DNA of 64,000 nucleotides from contig JAIEQC010000009.1 of NCBI GenBank assembly GCA_019748055.1, positions 1 to 64,000 on the forward strand, given 5' to 3'. The stretch is from Caulobacteraceae bacterium (GTDB lineage Bacteria > Pseudomonadota > Alphaproteobacteria > Caulobacterales > Caulobacteraceae). The notes under the pieces were generated by a model. That model saw only the letters and a program-made list of their open reading frames with translations, searched no databases and was not told the DNA's origin. Shown one piece after another: positions 31,716 through 39,350 of the stretch. The position numbers and the translations under genes are program-made. The first letter of the stretch is position 1. Each line of letters starts with the position of its first letter.

Positions 31716-32600
31716 TCAGGCGTCGACGAGGTTCCGCTCTTCGGCGGCGGCGCGCATGGCCTTCTGCAGCTTCTCGAAGGCGCGGACCTCGATCTGACGC
31801 ACGCGCTCGCGGCTGACGCCGTACTGGCCGGCGAGCTCTTCCAGCGTCACCGGGTCGTCCTTGAGGCGACGTTCGGTCAGGATGTGCTTCTCGCGGTCGG
31901 TCAGCTCCTCCATGGCCTCCTGCAGCAGGCTCATGCGGATCGACTTCTCCTCGTCCTCGGCGAGCTGGGTCTCCTGGGAGACGGCGGTGTCGTCGGCCAG
32001 CCAGTCCTGCCACTCGCTTTCGCCGTCGGCGCGCAGGGGCGCGTTCAGCGAGGCGTCGCCGCCGAGGCGGCGGTTCATGTCGATGACCTCCTGCTCGGTC
32101 ACGCCCAGCTTGGTGGCGATGGCCGTCAGGTTCTCGGGGCGCAGGTCGCCCTCCTCGAAGGCCGAGATCTGGCTCTTGGCCTTGCGCAGGTTGAAGAACA
32201 GCTTCTTCTGCGCGGCGGTGGTGCCCATCTTCACGAGCGACCAGCTGCGCAGGATGTATTCCTGGATCGAAGCGCGGATCCACCACATGGCGTAGGTGGC
32301 CAGGCGGAAGCCCTTGTCCGGGTCGAATTTCTTGACGGCCTGCATCAGGCCGACGTTCCCCTCGGAGATCACTTCGCCGATCGGCAGGCCGTAGCCGCGA
32401 TAGCCCATGGCGATCTTGGCCACGAGGCGAAGGTGCGAGGTGACGAGACGGTGGGCCGCTTCGGGGTCCTGATGCTCGCTCCAGCGCTTGGCGAGCATGA
32501 ACTCCTCGTCCTTGGTGAGCATCGGAAACTTGCGGATTTCCGTGAGGTATCGCGACAGTCCCTGTTCAGGCGACATCACCGCGAGCGTCGAGTTAGCCAT
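31716..32600 (-). CDS. rpoH: RNA polymerase sigma-32 (heat-shock) factor
   Basis: This 294-residue sigma factor directs RNA polymerase to heat-shock promoters. Region 2 contains Gly-Asn-Val-Gly-Leu-Met-Gln-Ala-Val and Phe-Ala/Leu-Ala-Thr-Tyr-Ala-Met-Trp-Trp-Ile-Arg (about 98-109). The RpoH box Gln-Lys-Lys-Leu-Phe-Phe-Asn-Leu-Arg is at 131-139. Region 4 ends with a helix-turn-helix (Ser-Arg-Glu-Arg-Val-Arg-Gln-Ile-Glu). The 202-base upstream region contains a candidate housekeeping promoter and gives a long leader, in line with the translational control known for rpoH in other bacteria. Confidence 0.96.
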   Translation of the reverse strand: MANSTLAVMSPEQGLSRYLTEIRKFPMLTKDEEFMLAKRWSEHQDPEAAHRLVTSHLRLVAKIAMGYRGYGLPIGEVISEGNVGLMQAVKKFDPDKGFRLATYAMWWIRASIQEYILRSWSLVKMGTTAAQKKLFFNLRKAKSQISAFEEGDLRPENLTAIATKLGVTEQEVIDMNRRLGGDASLNAPLRADGESEWQDWLADDTAVSQETQLAEDEEKSIRMSLLQEAMEELTDREKHILTERRLKDDPVTLEELAGQYGVSRERVRQIEVRAFEKLQKAMRAAAEERNLVDA

Positions 32601-32767
32601 ATGCGTGGTCCCTCCGACCGATCGAGCGGGTCCTCCGGTTTCGGCCGCACCATGCGCACCGACGCCTCACCCCTCAGCGAATGAAGATGGGTCCGGGTTT
32701 CGGGTCGGGGAAGGGACACGTCGTCACAGCGACGCGCGACCGTGGCCCGGACGCCACTGTGATCGTG

Positions 32768-32796
32768 TCTGTAGCAGATAGTGGGTATTTAAACAA
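32768..32796 (-). promoter_or_regulatory. Candidate housekeeping promoter of rpoH
   Basis: On the minus strand, TTGTTTA (32796-32790) and GCTACAGA (32775-32768) are 14 bases apart. This resembles the Caulobacter housekeeping promoter (TTGAC-type -35 and GCTANAWC-type -10). Transcription from here would give an rpoH leader of about 160 bases. The match is imperfect. Confidence 0.35.
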
Positions 32797-32805
32797 GACC
32801 CACTA
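32779..32805. terminator. Inverted repeat at the 3' end of the GNAT-like gene
   Basis: Arms TAGTGGGT (32779-32786) and ACCCACTA (32798-32805) are perfect complements around an 11-base loop. The right arm includes the GNAT stop codon. It can form a hairpin at the end of the rluD-GNAT transcript, but no T-tract follows. It overlaps the candidate rpoH promoter, so it may instead be an operator. Confidence 0.4.
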
Positions 32806-33081
32806 GGAGCCAAGCAGGTCCTGCATGTCTTTGTGACGACGGAACCAGGCGTCGGCGTAGGAACAGACCGGCACGATCTTCAGGCCCTGGGCGCGGGCGT
32901 CTTCGGAGACGTGGGCCATCAGGCGGGAGGCCAGGCCCCGGCCTTCCTGCGAAGGCGGCACAAAGACGCGGCGAACGGTCATCACGCCCTCCGAGACGCG
33001 GACGTCGACCTGGGCCTCCTCACCGCCGTCCAGCGGGAGGACGTAGCGGGTCCCTTGGGCGTCGAAGACGATGTCGGTCAT
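32803..33081 (-). CDS. GNAT-like N-acetyltransferase domain protein
   Basis: This 92-residue protein is the short YjdJ-type acetyltransferase-like fold: Val-Arg-Arg-Val-Phe-Val-Pro-Pro then Gly-Arg-Gly-Leu-Ala-Ser-Arg-Leu (about 47-54, the acetyl-CoA loop) and a C-terminal Val-Cys-Ser-Tyr-Ala-Asp-Ala-Trp-Phe. The small size and sequence match the family often annotated only as GCN5-related. Its target is unknown. It follows rluD by three bases on the same strand and is likely co-transcribed. Confidence 0.85.
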   Translation of the reverse strand: MTDIVFDAQGTRYVLPLDGGEEAQVDVRVSEGVMTVRRVFVPPSQEGRGLASRLMAHVSEDARAQGLKIVPVCSYADAWFRRHKDMQDLLGS

Positions 33082-33084
33082 GGG

Positions 33085-34086
33085 TCACTCCAGGTCTTCC
33101 AGCGCGGCCTCGAGCGCGCGCATGTCGACAGGAGGAACGGTCTCGAAGCGCAGGGGTTCGCCGGTCACGGGATGCACGAAGCCGAGGACGGCGGCGTGCA
33201 GGGCCTGTCGCGCGAGGCCGACGCGGGCGATCGCGGCCTTGACCGGAGCGGCCGGGCTGCCGGAGCCGTAGACGGCGTCCCCCAGGATCGGCGCGCCTTT
33301 TGAGGCGAGATGCACGCGGATTTGATGGGTGCGGCCGGTGTGCAGTGTGCACACGACGCGAGCGGACAAGGGCGTGGCGCCGGGCTTTCGAGGCGCGCCG
33401 TAGACCCGCTGGACGACGTAGTCGGTGATCGCCTCGCGACCCCCGGAGCGGAGCACGGCCATCTTCTTGCGGTCCGAGGACGAGCGGCCGATCAGGGTCT
33501 GGATGCGGCCCTTGGCGGGGTCGGGCGCCCCGCGGGTCAGGGCGAGGTAGCTGCGCTCGATGTCGTGGGAGGCGAACAGGGCCGAGAGGCCGGCATGGGC
33601 GCGGTCGGACTTGGCGGCGACCATGACGCCCGAGGTGTCCTTGTCGAGCCGGTGGACGATGCCCGGGCGGGCGACGCCGCCGATGCCGGACAGGGACGCC
33701 CCGCAATGGTGCAGCAGGGCGTTGACGAGGGTGCCCGTCTCGCTGCCCGGCGCCGGGTGGGCGGCCATGCCGGCGGGCTTGTCGATCACGATCAGGTCGG
33801 CGTCCTCGAACAGAATGTTCAGCGGCAGGTTCTCCGGGCGGGGATCGGCGGCGACGGGCGGCGGCACCTCGAGGCGGTGCAGGCCGGCCTGGGCCTTGGC
33901 TGATCCGTCGGCGAGGGGGGCGCCGTCGCGCGACGCGCGACCCTGGGCGATCAGCGTCTGGATGCGGGCGCGGGACAACTCGGGCAGGGCGACTGCCAGC
34001 GCACGATCAAGCCTGCCCTCGGTTCCGTCCAGGCGGACCTCCAGCGTCTCGCCGCCGTCTTCGAAATCCAGAGGCTCGTCGCTCAT
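33085..34086 (-). CDS. rluD: 23S rRNA pseudouridine synthase, RluD type
   Basis: RluD isomerises uridines of helix 69 of 23S rRNA. This 333-residue protein has an S4-like N-terminal domain (Arg-Leu-Asp-Arg-Ala-Leu, about 25-75) and the catalytic motif His-Arg-Leu-Asp-Lys-Asp-Thr-Ser-Gly with Asp148. Later it has Leu-His-Thr-Gly-Arg-Thr-His-Gln-Ile-Arg-Val-His. The start at ATG 34086 follows from the family N-terminus; longer in-frame extension reads non-conserved sequence. It is divergent from the lipoprotein gene at 34175, and the two promoters share an 88-base gap. Confidence 0.92.
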   Translation of the reverse strand: MSDEPLDFEDGGETLEVRLDGTEGRLDRALAVALPELSRARIQTLIAQGRASRDGAPLADGSAKAQAGLHRLEVPPPVAADPRPENLPLNILFEDADLIVIDKPAGMAAHPAPGSETGTLVNALLHHCGASLSGIGGVARPGIVHRLDKDTSGVMVAAKSDRAHAGLSALFASHDIERSYLALTRGAPDPAKGRIQTLIGRSSSDRKKMAVLRSGGREAITDYVVQRVYGAPRKPGATPLSARVVCTLHTGRTHQIRVHLASKGAPILGDAVYGSGSPAAPVKAAIARVGLARQALHAAVLGFVHPVTGEPLRFETVPPVDMRALEAALEDLE

Positions 34087-34174
34087 GCCCCGGCTTAGCA
34101 CGGCGTCGGATCGCGGCAACTTGGCCGTCCGGCGCCGCACGGGCATACTGTGGGGGTCGCTCGGGGAGGGGATG

Positions 34175-34807
34175 ATGCGGTTTCTGATCATGGCGGCGGC
34201 GCTGGGCGCCGGACTGGCGCTCGGCAGCTGCGCGACGATGAGCGAGGACCAGTGCCTGGCCGGGGCCTGGGGCGAGGTCGGGCTGGCGGACGGTCGGGCC
34301 GGATACGCCGAGGATCGTCTGGCGTCGCACGCGGAGGCCTGCGCCAAGGTGGGCGTCGTGCCGGACGAGGCGGTCTACTTCGCCGCTCGGGAGGAGGGAC
34401 TGCGCAGCTATTGCGTTCCCGCCAACGGCTTCCGCGTCGGGCGCGACGGATCGTCCTATGCGGGCGTGTGCCCCGCGTCGGTGGAGGGGCCGTTCCTGTC
34501 GGCCTATCGCGACGGTCAGCTGCTGGGCGCGGCCGAGCGGGCGGTGTCGGATGCGGCGTCGCGAGTGTCGTCTTACGGATCGCGCGCCGAGGAGCTGGAC
34601 GAGAAGATCGCCGCCAAACGCCGTGAGTGCCGGGACGAGACCCTGGCGGAGGACGTCAGGCAGCTGGCCTGCGACCGCGTGGGCGAACTGCGCGCGGAAA
34701 GGGACGGCACGATCGCGGGCTGGCGGCAGGCGCAGGATGACCTGAGATGGGCGGAGCGCGAACTGCAGGATGTGCGCTGGCGGCTGGGGTCGCTCTACGC
34801 CTTCTGA
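34175..34807 (+). CDS. DUF2799-like lipoprotein
   Basis: This 210-residue protein has a lipoprotein signal ending in Leu-Gly-Ser-Cys (Cys near residue 19). The mature part has Gly-Ala-Trp-Gly-Glu-Val-Gly with spaced Cys and Tyr-Cys-Val-Pro-Ala-Asn-Gly-Phe-Arg, typical of DUF2799 outer-membrane lipoproteins. The C-terminal half is a charged coiled coil (Glu-Glu-Leu-Asp-Glu-Lys-Ile-Ala-Ala-Lys). GGGGAGGG sits just upstream of two adjacent ATGs (34172 and 34175); the second is better spaced. Function unknown. Confidence 0.78.
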   Translation: MRFLIMAAALGAGLALGSCATMSEDQCLAGAWGEVGLADGRAGYAEDRLASHAEACAKVGVVPDEAVYFAAREEGLRSYCVPANGFRVGRDGSSYAGVCPASVEGPFLSAYRDGQLLGAAERAVSDAASRVSSYGSRAEELDEKIAAKRRECRDETLAEDVRQLACDRVGELRAERDGTIAGWRQAQDDLRWAERELQDVRWRLGSLYAF

Positions 34808-34846
34808 CCCTTGCGTTTCGCGTGCGCGGGACTAGATTGTCGCCAC

Positions 34847-34867
34847 TTATGCTGAAAGTGAGCATAA
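34847..34867. promoter_or_regulatory. Operator copy 1 upstream of nadA
   Basis: TTATGCT-N7-AGCATAA is a perfect inverted repeat (8-bp arms if one base each side is counted). A second near-copy lies 64 bp downstream, ahead of the nadA start. The pair probably controls the NAD operon; NAD-responsive repressors such as NadQ bind palindromes upstream of nadABC in other Alphaproteobacteria. I cannot confirm the consensus from memory. Confidence 0.6.
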
Positions 34868-34910
34868 GCCGGCGGTCCGCAGTCGTGGCCCGCCGTTCTT
34901 CTGGCCTCAT

Positions 34911-34931
34911 TTATGCTCTAGGTGAGCAAAA
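34911..34931. promoter_or_regulatory. Operator copy 2 at the nadA ribosome-binding site
   Basis: TTATGCT-N7-AGCAAAA matches copy 1 except for one base in the right arm. It ends two bases before GGGTGGAG, the ribosome-binding site of nadA (ATG 34943). A protein bound here would block transcription just before the gene, and centre-to-centre spacing of 64 bp could allow looping with copy 1. Confidence 0.6.
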
Positions 34932-34942
34932 GGGGTGGAGCG

Positions 34943-36022
34943 ATGGCGGACGGCACGTTCGGGGTTTCGGCGGAGACGGCGCGGGCGACCGCGGGCGTCT
35001 GGGACAAGGTTCGCGATCACGTCACGCCTCTGGAGTGGCCGGCCAAGGCCGAGCTGATCGTCGAGATCAATCGGCTGAAGCGCGAGCGGGACGCCGTGAT
35101 TCTGGCGCACAACTACATGACGCCCGACGTCTTCCACGGCGTCGGCGACTACGTCGGCGACAGCCTCGGTCTGGCCAAGGAGGCGGCGAAGTCCGAGGCC
35201 AAGGTGATCGTCCAGGCCGGCGTCCACTTCATGGCCGAGACGTCGAAGATCCTCTCGCCGGAAAAGACGGTGCTGATCCCCGATCTGCGCGCCGGGTGCA
35301 GCCTGGCGGCGTCGATCACCGGCGCTGACGTGCGACTGATCAAGCAGCGGCATCCGGGGCTGCCGGTCGTCACCTATGTGAACACGACCGCGGACGTGAA
35401 GGCCGAAACCGACATCTGCTGCACCAGCGCCAACGCCGTCCAGGTGGTCGAATGGGCCGCGCGGGAGTGGGGCGTCGACAGGGTCATCCTGATCCCGGAC
35501 GAGTTCCTGGCGCGAAACGTGGCGGCCCAGACGACGGTGGGCATCATCGCCTGGAAAGGCCGCTGCGAGGTGCATGAGCGTTTCACCGCGCAGGACATCG
35601 CCGACATGCGCGAGGCCTGGCCGGAAGCCGACATCCTGGCCCACCCCGAATGCCCGGAGGAGATCCTGGCCGCGGCCGACTTCGCCGGCTCGACCGGGGC
35701 GATGGCGGACTACGTCACGACGCGCAAACCGAAGCAGGTGGTGTTGATCACCGAATGCTCCATGGCGTCCAACATCGCCGCCGAGGCGCCGGGGACGCAG
35801 TTTATCGGCCCATGCAACCTGTGCCCGCACATGAAGCGGATCACGCTGGAGAACATCAGAGACGCCCTGCTGCACATGCAGTTCGAGGTGACGGTGCCCG
35901 AGGAGATGGCGGAGCGGGCGCGGCTGGCGGTGCAGCGGATGGTCGATCTGCCGCCGCCCGCGATTCCGGCGCGTTACGACCTGATCAAGGCGCGGCACCA
36001 CGTGGCGGTGGAGCTGCTGTGA
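34943..36022 (+). CDS. nadA: Quinolinate synthase
   Basis: NadA condenses iminoaspartate and dihydroxyacetone phosphate to quinolinate with a [4Fe-4S] cluster. This 359-residue protein has the expected cysteines in Arg-Ala-Gly-Cys-Ser-Leu-Ala, Thr-Glu-Cys-Ser-Met-Ala and Gly-Pro-Cys-Asn-Leu-Cys-Pro-His-Met, and the substrate motif Ala-His-Asn-Tyr-Met near residue 57. ATG 34943 follows a good ribosome-binding site; an in-frame GTG at 34922 would lie inside operator copy 2. It is the first gene of the NAD operon, with ATG-overlap coupling downstream. Confidence 0.96.
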   Translation: MADGTFGVSAETARATAGVWDKVRDHVTPLEWPAKAELIVEINRLKRERDAVILAHNYMTPDVFHGVGDYVGDSLGLAKEAAKSEAKVIVQAGVHFMAETSKILSPEKTVLIPDLRAGCSLAASITGADVRLIKQRHPGLPVVTYVNTTADVKAETDICCTSANAVQVVEWAAREWGVDRVILIPDEFLARNVAAQTTVGIIAWKGRCEVHERFTAQDIADMREAWPEADILAHPECPEEILAAADFAGSTGAMADYVTTRKPKQVVLITECSMASNIAAEAPGTQFIGPCNLCPHMKRITLENIRDALLHMQFEVTVPEEMAERARLAVQRMVDLPPPAIPARYDLIKARHHVAVELL

Positions 36023-36135
36023 TGCACTATGTTCCGCCCGTGCGCGCGGTGGCGACGGTCGACCGGCGCACACTGCGGCTTCTCGCCCTGACGGCCTTGC
36101 TGTTGAAGGGCGAGAAGGCCAAGTCTCGGCGATGA
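36022..36135 (+). CDS. Possible small protein between nadA and the M50 protease
   Basis: A 37-codon frame begins at an ATG that overlaps the nadA stop (TGATG at 36020-36024) and ends in a TGA that overlaps the ATG of the next gene (ATGA at 36132-36135). Perfect coupling at both ends is the main reason to list it. The peptide has a short hydrophobic stretch (Leu-Leu-Ala-Leu-Thr-Ala-Leu-Leu-Leu) and a basic tail. No family is recognisable, and it may be only a spacer. Confidence 0.4.
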   Translation: MHYVPPVRAVATVDRRTLRLLALTALLLKGEKAKSRR

Positions 36136-36971
36136 CCGACGCTCCCCGCCGCCCGGGTCCCTGGGACCCCAAGCCCGCCCACACCACCGTGCCGACCACG
36201 CCGGACGTCGTCTCCCGAGAGCCGGAGATGGACAAGGGCCAAAGTCTGCCATGGGCGGTGGTTTCGACGCTGCTGCTGGCCGGGCTCATCTGGTACCTGA
36301 CCGGCAGCTGGGTGATCGTGGTCGCCCTGATCTTCGGTCTGCTGGTGCATGAATACGGACACGTGCTGGCGATGAACCGGCTCGGAATGGGTCCGGCGAA
36401 GATCTACATCATCCCCTTCCTGGGCGGCCTTGCGAAGGCGCAGCGCAATCCGAAGAGCGAATGGGACGGGGTGCTGGTGTCTCTGGCCGGGCCGGCGTTC
36501 GGCCTGTTGGCCGCCGCGCCGTTCTTCGGCCTGTGGCAGGCGACGGGGCAGGGGGCCTGGCTGGACGGCGCCTTCGCCATCGCCATGATCAATCTGGTCA
36601 ACCTGGCGCCCGCGCCGCCGCTGGACGGGTCCAAGGCGCTGGGTCCCGTCCTTGCGCGCATCCATCCGGCGCTGGAGTGGGCGGCGTTGCTGGCGACCGG
36701 CGCGGCGGTGATCTGGTGGGGCGTGACGAACGGCAGCTTCCTGTTCGCGGCGTTTCTGGGGATCGCGCTGATCGGGCACCTGCGTCGCGGCAAGTGGCGG
36801 CCGTATGGCCGCGCGCTGACCTGGCGCGAGGCGGGGCTGAGCACCCTGCTGTTCCTCGCGACGGCCGCGGCTTGCGTCGCTGTGGGCATGGCGGCGCTGC
36901 TGCCGCTGGGCGACGGCGGCGTGAGCGGCGGACTGAGCCAGGGCGGCCGGATCCTGGGACTGGTGGAGTGA
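36132..36971 (+). CDS. M50 family (site-2 protease-like) membrane metalloprotease
   Basis: This 279-residue membrane protein has the zinc-binding His-Glu-Tyr-Gly-His at 73-77 in a membrane segment and the third ligand in Pro-Pro-Leu-Asp-Gly (Asp165). About six hydrophobic segments are visible. Site-2 proteases cut substrates within the membrane and release regulators. No substrate is identifiable here. It lies inside the nadA-nadB-nadC operon with four-base overlaps on both sides, so it is co-expressed with NAD synthesis genes. Confidence 0.85.
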   Translation: MTDAPRRPGPWDPKPAHTTVPTTPDVVSREPEMDKGQSLPWAVVSTLLLAGLIWYLTGSWVIVVALIFGLLVHEYGHVLAMNRLGMGPAKIYIIPFLGGLAKAQRNPKSEWDGVLVSLAGPAFGLLAAAPFFGLWQATGQGAWLDGAFAIAMINLVNLAPAPPLDGSKALGPVLARIHPALEWAALLATGAAVIWWGVTNGSFLFAAFLGIALIGHLRRGKWRPYGRALTWREAGLSTLLFLATAAACVAVGMAALLPLGDGGVSGGLSQGGRILGLVE

Positions 36972-38479
36972 GGCGCATCGTCCACGACGGGCCGCTGGTG
37001 ATCGGCGGCGGACTGGCGGGCCTTTCGGCCGCGCTGGAGGCCAGGCCACGCCGCGTGCTGGTCGTTTCGCCGGAGCCTCTGCTGCAGGCCTCGGCCTCGG
37101 CGTGGGCCCAAGGCGGCGTGGCGGCGGCGCTGGGCGGCGACGACGCGCCCGAACTGCATGCGGCGGACACGCGCGCGGCCGGGGCCGGGCTGGTCGATCC
37201 TTCCGCGGCGGCCGTCCTGACGGCCGAGGGGCCCGCGACGATCGACTGGCTGGCTGGTCTCGGGGCTCCGTTCGACAGGAATGCGGACGGCGGCTTCGCG
37301 GTCAGCCTGGAGGCCGCCCATTCGCGCGCTCGCGTGGCCCGCGTCGGCGGCGACGGGGCAGGGCGGGCCGTCCTGTCCGCCCTCGTCGTTGCGGCGCGCG
37401 CGGCGCGCCATCTCACGATTTGGGAAGACGGCCGGCTGCTGGCCCTCGTGGGATCGGACGCGGGGACGGTGGTCGGCGCGGTGATCCAGCGGACCGACGG
37501 CCCGGTCATGGTGCTGGCCTCGGCGGTGATTCTGGCCACCGGCGGCGTGGGCGGCCTATTCGCGGAGACGACGACCCCAATCGCCCTGCGCGGCGAGGGC
37601 CTGGCGGCCGCCTGGCTGGCGGGCGCCGAGGTGCTGGACCCGGAGTTCGTGCAGTTCCACCCGACGGCCATGGACGTGGGCCTGGACCCCATGCCGCTGG
37701 CCACCGAGGCGCTGCGCGGCGAGGGCGCGCGTCTGATCGACCGCGACGGACGGTTCCTGCTCGGCGCCGAGCCGGATGCCGATCTGAAGGCGCGCGACGT
37801 GGTCGCCCGCGCCGTGCATCGCGCTCGCGCCGAAGGCCGGGGCGCGTTTCTGGACGGTCGCGCCGCCGTCGGCGCGCACTTCCCCGAAGCGTTTCCGGCG
37901 GTGTTCGCGGCGTGCCTGAGGGCGGGCATCGACCCGCGCGAGACGCCGATCCCCATCGCCTCGGCGGCGCACTATCACATGGGCGGGATCGCCGCCGACG
38001 TGGACGGACGCACGACCGTGCCGGGCCTGTTCGCCGTCGGGGAGTGCGCCGCGACCGGCGTGCACGGCGCCAACAGGCTGGCGTCCAACAGCCTGCTGGA
38101 AGCCGCGGCCTTTGGTCGACGTGCCGGACGGGCGGCTGCGGACACCGAGAAACGTCAGGGCCGCGTTTCGACGCCAGACGTCCCGCCTGCGCTGGGGGCA
38201 GACGACCTTGCCGCGCTGCGCCGGATCATGAGCCGCGACATGGGCGTGGTGCGCGACGGCGCGGGGCTGGTGCGCGCACTCGCGGAACTGGACGCGATCG
38301 CGGGCCGGTCAGGTGAGGCCCTTTCGCTGATCGCCGCGCGGCTGATGGTCGAGGCGGCCCTGGCTCGACGCGAGAGCCGGGGCGGGCATCATCGAAGCGA
38401 TTTTCCGCAAACGGATGCCGCGGCCGTGCATACTCGGGCTCCAGGCCGGACCTCGATCAAGGCCAGGGCGGCGGCATGA
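36968..38479 (+). CDS. nadB: L-aspartate oxidase
   Basis: NadB oxidises aspartate to iminoaspartate, the substrate of NadA. This 503-residue FAD enzyme opens with a dinucleotide-binding motif (Val-Ile-Gly-Gly-Gly-Leu-Ala-Gly-Leu-Ser, about residues 11-20). It has Ser-Ala-Trp-Ala-Gln-Gly-Gly-Val, the substrate-side His-Ser-Arg-Ala-Arg-Val and the late motif His-Tyr-His-Met-Gly-Gly-Ile followed by Gly-Val-His-Gly-Ala-Asn-Arg-Leu-Ala-Ser-Asn-Ser. GTG 36968 overlaps the protease stop and is right before the FAD motif. The C-terminus ends with a basic tail of unclear role. Confidence 0.93.
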   Translation: MRRIVHDGPLVIGGGLAGLSAALEARPRRVLVVSPEPLLQASASAWAQGGVAAALGGDDAPELHAADTRAAGAGLVDPSAAAVLTAEGPATIDWLAGLGAPFDRNADGGFAVSLEAAHSRARVARVGGDGAGRAVLSALVVAARAARHLTIWEDGRLLALVGSDAGTVVGAVIQRTDGPVMVLASAVILATGGVGGLFAETTTPIALRGEGLAAAWLAGAEVLDPEFVQFHPTAMDVGLDPMPLATEALRGEGARLIDRDGRFLLGAEPDADLKARDVVARAVHRARAEGRGAFLDGRAAVGAHFPEAFPAVFAACLRAGIDPRETPIPIASAAHYHMGGIAADVDGRTTVPGLFAVGECAATGVHGANRLASNSLLEAAAFGRRAGRAAADTEKRQGRVSTPDVPPALGADDLAALRRIMSRDMGVVRDGAGLVRALAELDAIAGRSGEALSLIAARLMVEAALARRESRGGHHRSDFPQTDAAAVHTRAPGRTSIKARAAA

Positions 38480-39330
38480 GCTTCGACCTGCATCTGGACG
38501 CCGTCGTGCGTTCCGCCCTGGCGGAGGACCTTGGGCGCGCCGGCGATGTGACGGCCGCGGCCTGCGTGCCGGCGGACGCCCGGCTTAGGGCGGCGTTCAC
38601 GGCGCGCGTCGCGGGCGTGGCGGCGGGCATAGGCGCGGCGCGACTGGCGCTCAAGGCGCTGGATCCGAGCGCCGCGGTGGACGAGCGGGTGCGCGACGGC
38701 GAGCGGTTCGAGGCCGGGACGGTGCTTGTGGAGGTCGAGGGGAACGCCCGCGCCGTTCTGGCCGCCGAGCGGACGGCGCTGAACATCATGGGCCGGCTGT
38801 GCGGCGTCGCGACCCTGACGCGCGCCTACGTCGACGCGGTCGCCGGCACGCGGGCGCGGATCGCCGACACGCGCAAGACCACGCCGGGACTGCGCGCGCT
38901 GGAGAAGCACGCCGTGGCCATGGGCGGGGGGATGAACCATCGCTTCGGCCTGGACGACGCCATCCTGATCAAGGACAACCACGTCGCCCTTTGCGGCGGC
39001 GACGCGGCGGAAGCCGTACGCCGGGCGCGCGCCCGCGCGGGGCACCTGCTGAAGATCGAGGTCGAGGTCGACCGGCTGGATCAGCTGCGCGCCGTGCTGG
39101 CCCTGGTCGAGGCCGGGCAGGGGCCGGACGTCGTCATGCTGGACAACTTCACCCTGGCCGACCTTAGGACCGCCGTGGCGGAGACCGGGCGGCGCGTGGT
39201 GCTCGAAGCGTCCGGCGGGGTCACCCTGTCGACCGTGCGCGCCATCGCCGAGACGGGCGTGGACGTCATCTCCGTCGGCGCTCTGACCCACTCCGCGCCG
39301 GCGCTGGACGTCGGGCTGGACGCTTACTGA
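38476..39330 (+). CDS. nadC: Nicotinate-nucleotide pyrophosphorylase (quinolinate phosphoribosyltransferase)
   Basis: NadC turns quinolinate and PRPP into nicotinate mononucleotide, the last step encoded by this operon. The 284-residue protein has the family's Glu-Asp-Leu-Gly near 16-19, Glu-Arg-Thr-Ala-Leu-Asn-Ile-Met-Gly-Arg-Leu-Cys-Gly-Val-Ala-Thr, Asp-Thr-Arg-Lys-Thr-Thr-Pro-Gly-Leu-Arg (about 132-141) and Glu-Ala-Ser-Gly-Gly-Val. It overlaps the nadB stop by four bases and ends 20 bases before a convergent gene. Confidence 0.95.
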   Translation: MSFDLHLDAVVRSALAEDLGRAGDVTAAACVPADARLRAAFTARVAGVAAGIGAARLALKALDPSAAVDERVRDGERFEAGTVLVEVEGNARAVLAAERTALNIMGRLCGVATLTRAYVDAVAGTRARIADTRKTTPGLRALEKHAVAMGGGMNHRFGLDDAILIKDNHVALCGGDAAEAVRRARARAGHLLKIEVEVDRLDQLRAVLALVEAGQGPDVVMLDNFTLADLRTAVAETGRRVVLEASGGVTLSTVRAIAETGVDVISVGALTHSAPALDVGLDAY

Positions 39331-39350
39331 CGCGAAAGCGCCCCCGAACG

